Below, one piece after another: positions 1-8,834 of a DNA stretch of 64,000 nt. The stretch's first letter is position 1. Every line of letters starts with the position of its first letter. The stretch comes from Hippophae tibetana. Its lineage: Eukaryota; Streptophyta; Magnoliopsida; Rosales; Elaeagnaceae. The notes beneath the pieces were generated by a model. That model had not been told where the DNA came from. It worked only from the letters and a program-made list of their open reading frames with translations, and did not search any database. A program made the position numbers and the translations under genes. The stretch covers positions 29,045,843-29,109,842 of the forward strand of contig CM072810.1 in assembly GCA_037013495.1 (NCBI GenBank), in the 5' to 3' direction.

Positions 1-193
1 GTATTTGTTCCAAGTTTCAGCCTCTTGCTTGATATAGAGGTCAAAAGTTTTGGTCAATTTCGTAGTTATAGATTTATTTTTTAGCTCAAATACCTATATG
101 AGTGGTCTGCAAAATATTTCATGTTGTTTGGAAGAAGTACAACTCTAAATTCATTGAAATAATCATTTTGGAGCTCGGATTATTTTTTTCCAA

Positions 194-210
194 AACCCCT
201 AAAAAGGGTT
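194..210. other. Telomere-like CCCTAAA core within a short inverted repeat (example from monomer 1)
   Basis: AACCC at 194-198 and GGGTT at 206-210 are inverted copies flanking CTAAAAA, so CCCTAAA is read at 197-203. The element recurs at the same phase in nearly every monomer. Exceptions include AAAAAGTGTT near 9040, AAATCCCC near 19622, AAAACACC near 24918 and AAGGATTAA near 44352. C and D monomers have an extra A in the loop. It is one copy per 589 bp, so this is not a telomere tract. A role is unknown. Confidence 0.6.
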
Positions 211-463
211 AATTCTATCTAAGAAATTTAGTAACTCTCTGGGAAAGTAGATCCCATTTCTCTTCATTGGTATTAGAGTCATCATTTCTAACAATTGTGT
301 CAAAAAGATTTTCGCTAAGACCACTATCCTTGATGTCTATAAAGCAAAGCTCTTTCCTTCCTCGAAAGTGGATGGCTGACATATTGGTTACAAGTGATGC
401 AGTTCGAATACTTGCCCAAGTGATTCATTTAACAGTAAGTTCACAAGGATTTTTCATGTATTT

Positions 464-483
464 AAGCAAGGTAACTTTTGCTT
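464..483. other. Conserved 6-bp-stem inverted repeat (example from monomer 1)
   Basis: AAGCAA (464-469) and TTGCTT (478-483) are perfect inverted copies separated by eight bases. The element is kept in most monomers, including those ending CTTCAAAA. It is broken by CTTTTACTT in the monomers at 22374, 37087, 38848 and 42382, and by TTTTATTTG in 52393, 55339 and 58284. A short stem of this kind can arise by chance, and its function is unknown. Confidence 0.5.
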
Positions 484-2356
484 GAAAATGATAAGGTAAG
501 CTAGTAAGGAATTTCTCAATCTATTTCCCTTTCCAGATTGGTCCACCCAATTTGTAGAAGTAGTTGATAGTGTTTGAAAAACATGATTAGAATTTGTTCC
601 AAGTTTCATCCTCTTGCTTGATATAGAGTTCAATATTTTTGGTCAACTTCGTAGTTCTAGATTTATCTTTTAGCTCAAATACTTATATGAGTGGTCTGCA
701 AAATATTTCATGTTGTTTGGAAGAAGTACAACTCTAACTTCATTGAAATAAACATTTTGGAGCTCGGATTATTTTTTTCTAAAACCCCTAAAAAGGGTTA
801 ATTCTATCGAAGAAATTTAGTAACTCTCTGGGAAAGTAGATCCCATTTCTCTTCATTGGTATTAGAGTCATCATTTCTAACAATTGTGTCAAAAAGATTT
901 TCGCTAAGACCACTATCCTTGATGTCTATAAAGCAAAGCTCTTTCCTTCCTCGAAAGTGGGTGGCTGACATATTGGTTACAAGTGATGCAGTTCGAATAC
1001 TTGCCCAAGTGATTCATTTAACAGTAAGTTCACAAGGATTTTTCATGTATTTAAGCAAGGTAACTTTTGCTTGAAAATTATAAGGTAAGCTAGTAAGGAA
1101 TTTCTCAATGTACTTCTCTTTCCTAATAGATCCACCCAAATTGTACGAGTAGTTGATAATGTTTGAAAAACATGATTAGAATTTGTTCCAAGTTTCAGCC
1201 TCTTGCTTGATATAGAGGTCAAAATTTTTGGTCAATTTCGTAGTTCTAGATTTATTTTTTAGCTCAAATACCTATATGAGTGGTCTGCAAAATATTTCAT
1301 GTTGTTTGGAAGAAGTACAACTCTAAATTCATTGAAATAATCATTTTGGAGCTCGGATTATTTTTTTCCAAAACCCCTAAAAAGGGTTAATTCTATCTAA
1401 GAAATTTAGTAACTCTCTGGGAAAGTAGATCCCATTTCTCTTCATTGGTATTAGAGTCATCATTTCTAACAATTGTGTCAAAAAGATTTTCGCTAAGACC
1501 ACTATCCTTGATGTCTATAAAGCAAAGCTCTTTCCTTCCTCGAAAGTGGATGGCTGACATATTGGTTACAAGTGATGCAGTTCGAATACATGCCCAAGTG
1601 ATTCATTTAACAGTAAGTTCACAAGGATTTTTCATGTATTTAAGCAAGGTAACTTTTGCTTGAAAATGATAAGGTAAGCTAGTAAGGAATTTCTCAATCT
1701 ATTTCCCTTTCCAGATTGGTCCACCCAATTTGTAGAAGTAGTTGATAGTGTTTGAAAAACATGATTAGAATTTGTTCCAAGTTTCATCCTCTTGCTTGAT
1801 ATAGAGTTCAATATTTTTGGTCAACTTCGTAGTTCTAGATTTATTTTTTAGCTCAAATACTTATATGAGTGGTCTGCAAAATATTTCATGTTGTTTGGAA
1901 GAAGTACAACTCTAACTTCATTGAAATAAACATTTTGGAGCTCGGATTATTTTTTTCTAAAACCCCTAAAAAGGGTTAATTCTATCGAAGAAATTTAGTA
2001 ACTCTCTGGGAAAGTAGATCCCATTTCTCTTCATTGGTATTAGAGTCATCATTTCTAACAATTGTGTCAAAAAGATTTTCGCTAAGACCACTATCCTTGA
2101 TGTCTATAAAGCAAAGCTCTTTCCTTCCTCGAAAGTGGATGGCTGACATATTGGTTACAAGTGATGCAGTTCGAATACTTGCCCAAGTGATTCATTTAAC
2201 AGTAAGTTCACAAGGATTTTTCATGTATTTAAGCAAGGTAACTTTTGCTTGAAAATTATAAGGTAAGCTAGTAAGGAATTTCTCAATGTACTTCTCTTTC
2301 CTAATAGATCCACCCAAATTGTACGAGTAGTTGATAATGTTTGAAAAACATGATTA

Positions 2357-4713
2357 GTATTTGTTCCAAGTTTCAGCCTCTTGCTTGATATAGAGGTCAA
2401 AAGTTTTGGTCAATTTCGTAGTTATAGATTTATTTTTTAGCTCAAATACCTATATGAGTGGTCTGCAAAATATTTCATGTTGTTTGGAAGAAGTACAACT
2501 CTAAATTCATTGAAATAATCATTTTGGAGCTCGGATTATTTTTTTCCAAAACCCCTAAAAAGGGTTAATTCTATCTAAGAAATTTAGTAACTCTCTGGGA
2601 AAGTAGATCCCATTTCTCTTCATTGGTATTAGAGTCATCATTTCTAACAATTGTGTCAAAAAGATTTTCGCTAAGACCACTATCCTTGATGTCTATAAAG
2701 CAAAGCTCTTTCCTTCCTCGAAAGTGGATGGCTGACATATTGGTTACAAGTGATGCAGTTCGAATACTTGCCCAAGTGATTCATTTAACAGTAAGTTCAC
2801 AAGGATTTTTCATGTATTTAAGCAAGGTAACTTTTGCTTGAAAATGATAAGGTAAGCTAGTAAGGAATTTCTCAATCTATTTCCCTTTCCAGATTGGTCC
2901 ACCCAATTTGTAGAAGTAGTTGATAGTGTTTGAAAAACATGATTAGAATTTGTTCCAAGTTTCATCCTCTTGCTTGATATAGAGTTCAATATTTTTGGTC
3001 AACTTCGTAGTTCTAGATTTATCTTTTAGCTCAAATACTTATATGAGTGGTCTGCAAAAATATTTCATGTTGTTTGGAAGAAGTACAACTCTAACTTCAT
3101 TGAAATAAACATTTTGGAGCTCGGATTATTTTTTTCTAAAACCCCTAAAAAGGGTTAATTCTATCGAAGAAATTTAGTAACTCTCTGGGAAAGTAGATCC
3201 CATTTCTCTTCATTGGTATTAGAGTCATCATTTCTAACAATTGTGTCAAAAAGATTTTCGCTAAGACCACTATCCTTGATGTCTATAAAGCAAAGCTCTT
3301 TCCTTCCTCGAAAGTGGGTGGCTGACATATTGGTTACAAGTGATGCAGTTCGAATACTTGCCCAAGTGATTCATTTAACAGTAAGTTCACAAGGATTTTT
3401 CATGTATTTAAGCAAGGTAACTTTTGCTTGAAAATTATAAGGTAAGCTAGTAAGGAATTTCTCAATGTACTTCTCTTTCCTAATAGATCCACCCAAATTG
3501 TACGAGTAGTTGATAATGTTTGAAAAACATGATTAGAATTTGTTCCAAGTTTCAGCCTCTTGCTTGATATAGAGGTCAAAATTTTTGGTCAATTTCGTAG
3601 TTCTAGATTTATTTTTTAGCTCAAATACCTATATGAGTGGTCTGCAAAATATTTCATGTTGTTTGGAAGAAGTACAACTCTAAATTCATTGAAATAATCA
3701 TTTTGGAGCTCGGATTAGTTTTTTCCAAAACCCCTAAAAAGGGTTAATTCTATCTAAGAAATTTAGTAACTCTCTGGGAAAGTAGATCCCATTTCTCTTC
3801 ATTGGTATTAGAGTCATCATTTCTAACAATTGTGTCAAAAAGATTTTCGCTAAGACCACTATCCTTGATGTCTATAAAGCAAAGCTCTTTCCTTCCTCGA
3901 AAGTGGATGGCTGACATATTGGTTACAAGTGATGCAGTTCGAATACTTGCCCAAGTGATTCATTTAACAGTAAGTTCACAAGGATTTTTCATGTATTTAA
4001 GCAAGGTAACTTTTGCTTGAAAATGATAAGGTAAGCTAGTAAGGAATTTCTCAATCTATTTCCCTTTCCAGATTGGTCCACCCAATTTGTAGAAGTAGTT
4101 GATAGTGTTTGAAAAACATGATTAGAATTTGTTCCAAGTTTCATCCTCTTGCTTGATATAGAGTTCAATATTTTTGGTCAACTTCGTAGTTCTAGATTTA
4201 TTTTTTAGCTCAAATACTTATATGAGTGGTCTGCAAAATATTTCATGTTGTTTGGAAGAAGTACAACTCTAACTTCATTGAAATAAACATTTTGGAGCTC
4301 GGATTATTTTTTTCTAAAACCCCTAAAAAGGGTTAATTCTATCGAAGAAATTTAGTAACTCTCTGGGAAAGTAGATCCCATTTCTCTTCATTGGTATTAG
4401 AGTCATCATTTCTAACAATTGTGTCAAAAAGATTTTCGCTAAGACCACTATCCTTGATGTCTATAAAGCAAAGCTCTTTCCTTCCTCGAAAGTGGATGGC
4501 TGACATATTGGTTACAAGTGATGCAGTTCGAATACTTGCCCAAGTGATTCATTTAACAGTAAGTTCACAAGGATTTTTCATGTATTTAAGCAAGGTAACT
4601 TTTGCTTCAAAATTATAAGGTAAGCTAGTAAGGAATTTCTCAATGTACTTCTCTTTCCTAATAGATCCACCCAAATTGTACGAGTAGTTGACAATGTTTG
4701 AAAAACATGATTA
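2357..4713 (+). repeat. Tetramer HOR, copy 2
   Basis: This repeats copy 1 at an offset of 2356 bp with all four monomer-specific markers in the same order, including the rare GTATTTG start (1 and 2357), the ATCTTTTAGC variant (second monomer) and the GTGGGTGGC variant. It is 1 bp longer because of an extra A in an A-run near 3060. Its last monomer ends with CTTCAAAATT where copy 1 has CTTGAAAATT, and that variant is shared with monomers further along (near 9315, 11670, 12260, 14610), so the unit has exchanged at its right edge. Confidence 0.92.
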
Positions 4714-5302
4714 GAATTTGTTCCAAGTTTCATCCTCTGGCTTGATATAGAGTTCAATATTTTTGGTCAACTTCGTAGTTCTAGATTTATTTTTTAGCTC
4801 AAATACTTATATGAGTGGTCTGCAAAATATTTCATGTTGTTTGGAAGAAGTACAACTCTAACTTCATTGAAATAAACATTTTGGAGCTCGGATTATTTTT
4901 TTCTAAAACCCCTAAAAAGGGTTAATTCTATCGAAGAAATTTAGTAACTCTCTGGGAAAGTAGATCCCATTTCTCTTCATTGGTATTAGAGTCATCATTT
5001 CTAACAATTGTGTCAAAAAGATTTTCGCTAAGACCACTATCCTTGATGTCTATAAAGCAAATCTCTTTCCTTCCTCGAAAGTGGATGGCTGACATATTGG
5101 TTACAAGTGATGCAGTTCGAATACTTGCCCAAGTGATTCATTTAACAGTAAGTTCACAAGGATTTTTCATGTATTTAAGCAAGGTAACTTTTGCTTGAAA
5201 ATTATAAGGTAAGCTAGTAAGGAATTTCTCAATGTACTTCTCTTTCCTAATAGATCCACCCAAATTGTACGAGTAGTTGATAATGTTTGAAAAACATGAT
5301 TA
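4714..5302 (+). repeat. Single linker monomer between tetramer and trimer HORs
   Basis: This unit carries the CATCCTC type of start with the private change CTCTGGCTTG, shared only with the monomer at 11779. It follows another CATCCTC-type monomer (4125) and so breaks the strict alternation of the preceding tetramer. It also carries AATCTC where neighbours have AAGCTC near 5060. It is best read as a unit duplicated or inserted by unequal exchange at the HOR boundary. Confidence 0.75.
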
Positions 5303-7068
5303 GAATTTGTTCCAAGTTTCAGCCTCTTGCTTGATATAGAGGTCAAAAGTTTTGGTCAATTTCGTAGTTATAGATTTATTTTTTAGCTCAAATACCTATA
5401 TGAGTGGTCTGCAAAATATTTCATGTTGTTTGGAAGAAGTACAACTCTAAATTCATTGAAATAATCATTTTGGAGCTCGGATTATTTTTTTCCAAAACCC
5501 CTAAAAAGGGTTAATTCTATCTAAGAAATTTAGTAACTCTCTGGGAAAGTAGATCCCATTTCTCTTCATTGGTATTAGATCATCATTTCTAACAATTGTG
5601 TCAAAAAGATTTTCGCTAAGACCACTATCCTTGATGTCTATAAAGCAAAGCTCTTTCCTTCCTCGAAAGTGGATGGCTGACATATTGGTTACAAGTGATG
5701 CAGTTCGAATACTTGCCCAAGTGATTCATTTAACAGTAAGTTCACAAGGATTTTTCATGTATTTAAGCAAGGTAACTTTTGCTTGAAAATGATAAGGTAA
5801 GCTAGTAAGGAATTTCTCAATCTATTTCCCTTTCCAGATTGGTCCACCCAATTTGTAGAAGTAGTTGATAGTGTTTGAAAAACATGATTAGAATTTGTTC
5901 CAAGTTTCATCCTCTTGTTTGATATAGAGTTTAATATTTTTGGTCAACTTCGTAGTTCTAGATTTATTTTTTAGCTCAAATACTTATATGAGTGGTCTGC
6001 AAAATATTTCATGTTGTTTGGAAGAAGTACAACTCTAACTTCATTGAAATAAACATTTTGGAGCTCGGATTATTTTTTTCTAAAACCCCTAAAAAGGGTT
6101 AATTCTATCGAAGAAATTTAGTAACTCTCTGGGAAAGTAGATCCCATTTCTCTTCATTGGTATTAGAGTCATCATTTCTAACAATTGTGTCAAAAAGATT
6201 TTCGCTAAGACCACTATCCTTGATGTCTATAAAGCAAAGCTCTTTCCTTCCTCGAAAGTGGGTGGCTGACATATTGGTTACAAGTGATGCAGTTCGAATA
6301 CTTGCCCAAGTGATTCATTTAACAGTAAGTTCACAAGGATTTTTCATGTATTTAAGCAAGGTAACTTTTGCTTGAAAATGATAAGGTAAGCAAGTAAGGA
6401 ATTACTCAATGTACTTCTCTTTCCTAATAGATCCACCCAAATTGTACGAGTAGTTGATAATGTTTGAAAAACATGATTAGAATTTGTTCCAAGTTTCAGC
6501 CTCTTGCTTGATATAGAGGTCAAAATTTTTGGTCAATTTCGTAGTTCTAGATTTATTTTTTAGCTCAAATACCTATATGAGTGGTTTGCAAAATATTTCA
6601 TGTTGTTTGGAAGAAGTACAACTCTAAATTCATAGAAATAAACATTTTGGAGCTCGGATTATTTTTTTCCAAAACCCCTAAAAAGGGTTAATTCTATCTA
6701 AGAAATTTAGTAACTCTCTGGGAAAGTAGATCCCATTTCTCTTCATTGGTATTAGAGTCATCATTTCTAACAATTGTGTCAAAAAGATTTTCGCTAAGAC
6801 CACTATCCTTGATGTCTATAAAGCAAAGCTCTTTCCTTCCTCGAAAGTGGGTGGCTGACATATTGGTTACAAGTGATGCAGTTCGAATACTTGCCCAAGT
6901 GATTCATTTAACAGTAAGTTCACAAGGATTTTTCATGTATTTAAGCAAGGTAACTTTTGCTTGAAAATTATAAGGTAAGCTAGTAAGGAATTTCTCAATG
7001 TACTTCTCTTTCCTAATAGATCCACCCAAATTGTACGAGTAGTTGATAATGTTTGAAAAACATGATTA
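5303..7068 (+). repeat. Trimer HOR, copy 1 (1766 bp)
   Basis: Three monomers (5303, 5891, 6480) form a unit marked by three private changes. In the first, one G is lost, giving ATTAGATCATC where others have ATTAGAGTCATC. The second has CTTGTTTGATATAGAGTTTAA. The third has GTGGTTTGC together with TTCATAGAAATAAAC. In the first monomer the lost base fuses minus-strand frames and gives a 60-codon ATG frame (5501-5683); this is a frame accident of the repeat and not a gene call. Confidence 0.92.
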
Positions 7069-8834
7069 GAATTTGTTCCAAGTTTCAGCCTCTTGCTTGA
7101 TATAGAGGTCAAAAGTTTTGGTCAATTTCGTAGTTATAGATTTATTTTTTAGCTCAAATACCTATATGAGTGGTCTGCAAAATATTTCATGTTGTTTGGA
7201 AGAAGTACAACTCTAAATTCATTGAAATAATCATTTTGGAGCTCGGATTATTTTTTTCCAAAACCCCTAAAAAGGGTTAATTCTATCTAAGAAATTTAGT
7301 AACTCTCTGGGAAAGTAGATCCCATTTCTCTTCATTGGTATTAGATCATCATTTCTAACAATTGTGTCAAAAAGATTTTCGCTAAGACCACTATCCTTGA
7401 TGTCTATAAAGCAAAGCTCTTTCCTTCCTCGAAAGTGGATGGCTGACATATTGGTTACAAGTGATGCAGTTCGAATACTTGCCCAAGTGATTCATTTAAC
7501 AGTAAGTTCACAAGGATTTTTCATGTATTTAAGCAAGGTAACTTTTGCTTGAAAATGATAAGGTAAGCTAGTAAGGAATTTCTCAATCTATTTCCCTTTC
7601 CAGATTGGTCCACCCAATTTGTAGAAGTAGTTGATAGTGTTTGAAAAACATGATTAGAATTTGTTCCAAGTTTCATCCTCTTGTTTGATATAGAGTTTAA
7701 TATTTTTGGTCAACTTCGTAGTTCTAGATTTATTTTTTAGCTCAAATACTTATATGAGTGGTCTGCAAAATATTTCATGTTGTTTGGAAGAAGTACAACT
7801 CTAACTTCATTGAAATAAACATTTTGGAGCTCGGATTATTTTTTTCTAAAACCCCTAAAAAGGGTTAATTCTATCGAAGAAATTTAGTAACTCTCTGGGA
7901 AAGTAGATCCCATTTCTCTTCATTGGTATTAGAGTCATCATTTCTAACAATTGTGTCAAAAAGATTTTCGCTAAGACCACTATCCTTGATGTCTATAAAG
8001 CAAAGCTCTTTCCTTCCTCGAAAGTGGGTGGCTGACATATTGGTTACAAGTGATGCAGTTCGAATACTTGCCCAAGTGATTCATTTAACAGTAAGTTCAC
8101 AAGGATTTTTCATGTATTTAAGCAAGGTAACTTTTGCTTGAAAATGATAAGGTAAGCAAGTAAGGAATTACTCAATGTACTTCTCTTTCCTAATAGATCC
8201 ACCCAAATTGTACGAGTAGTTGATAATGTTTGAAAAACATGATTAGAATTTGTTCCAAGTTTCAGCCTCTTGCTTGATATAGAGGTCAAAATTTTTGGTC
8301 AATTTCGTAGTTCTAGATTTATTTTTTAGCTCAAATACCTATATGAGTGGTTTGCAAAATATTTCATGTTGTTTGGAAGAAGTACAACTCTAAATTCATA
8401 GAAATAAACATTTTGGAGCTCGGATTATTTTTTTCCAAAACCCCTAAAAAGGGTTAATTCTATCTAAGAAATTTAGTAACTCTCTGGGAAAGTAGATCCC
8501 ATTTCTCTTCATTGGTATTAGAGTCATCATTTCTAACAATTGTGTCAAAAAGATTTTCGCTAAGACCACTATCCTTGATGTCTATAAAGCAAAGCTCTTT
8601 CCTTCCTCGAAAGTGGGTGGCTGACATATTGGTTACAAGTGATGCAGTTCGAATACTTGCCCAAGTGATTCATTTAACAGTAAGTTCACAAGGATTTTTC
8701 ATGTATTTAAGCAAGGTAACTTTTGCTTGAAAATGATAAGGTAAGCAAGTAAGGAATTACTCAATGTACTTCTCTTTCCTAATAGATCCACCCAAATTGT
8801 ACGAGTAGTTGATAATGTTTGAAAAACATGATTA
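7069..8834 (+). repeat. Trimer HOR, copy 2 (1766 bp)
   Basis: This repeats copy 1 with all three private markers at the same spacing, including the single-base deletion (near 7345) and the accompanying minus-strand 60-codon frame (7267-7449). The only differences I noticed are at the end of the third monomer: copy 2 has TGATAAGGTAAGCAAG with GAATTACTC, whereas copy 1 has TTATAAGGTAAGCTAG with GAATTTCTC. The copy 2 end equals the end of the second monomer of the unit, so a short exchange has moved it. Confidence 0.92.

Larger units (their letters stand above)
1..589 (+). repeat. Reference monomer with the conserved landmarks
   Basis: This monomer serves as a ruler for the others. Landmarks by phase: T-rich stretch about 70-80; GAGCTC at 171-176; T-run 182-189; CCCTAAA at 197-203 inside an AACCC/GGGTT inverted repeat (194-210); ATCCCATTTCTCTTC around 250-265; TTCGAA at 403-408; AAGCAA/TTGCTT hairpin at 464-483; three near-copies of AAGGTAA between about 468 and 510; and a two-state terminal block at about 520-560. 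In most other monomers TCTAGA is also present at phase 67-72; here it is mutated to TTATAGA. No promoter, tRNA or other functional element was recognised. Confidence 0.9.
1..2356 (+). repeat. Tetramer HOR, copy 1 (4 monomers)
   Basis: Monomers at 1, 590, 1179 and 1768 form one unit. Odd members have CAGCCTC plus GAGGTCAAAA near the start and CCCTTTCCAGATTGG near the end; even members have CATCCTC plus GAGTTCAATA and CTTTCCTAATAGATCC. The two odd members differ from each other (AAAGTTTTGG with TTATAG, against AAATTTTTGG with TTCTAG). The two even members also differ (ATCTTTTAGC with GTGGGTGGC, against ATTTTTTAGC with GTGGATGGC). The true period is therefore four monomers and not two. Confidence 0.93.

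Noticed and set aside
171-176. GAGCTC, TCTAGA and TTCGAA sites recurring once per monomer as regulatory sites
   Set aside because: They are restriction-type palindromes fixed by the repeat and useful only as landmarks. They are lost in scattered monomers (for example GAGCCCGG at 23717, GAGCCTGG near 48443).
182-210. Rho-independent terminator (T-run next to the AACCC/GGGTT stem)
   Set aside because: The stem is only 5 bp and the T-run is on the wrong side for plus-strand transcription. The setting is a eukaryotic-type satellite with no gene to terminate.
400-420. CENP-B box at TTCGAATACTTGCCCA
   Set aside because: The first TTCG fits but the required CGGG is absent (GCCC instead) and the central A is C. 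It does not match the core positions.
267-485. Repeated ~72-codon plus-strand open frames, one per monomer, as genes
   Set aside because: They begin at TTG (or GTG), not ATG. They have no promoter or ribosome site and no recognisable domain, recur with the repeat, and are stopped in one subtype without consequence.
1-589. Internal sub-periodicity of about 196 bp (589/3, nucleosome-like)
   Set aside because: I see no resemblance between thirds of the monomer. The ratio alone is not evidence.
5501-5683. 60-codon minus-strand frame in the monomers at 5303 and 7069, and a 70-codon one at 26704-26916
   Set aside because: These are created by single-base losses (ATTAGATCATC; CTCGAAATGG) in otherwise ordinary monomers. 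They exist in one or two copies only.
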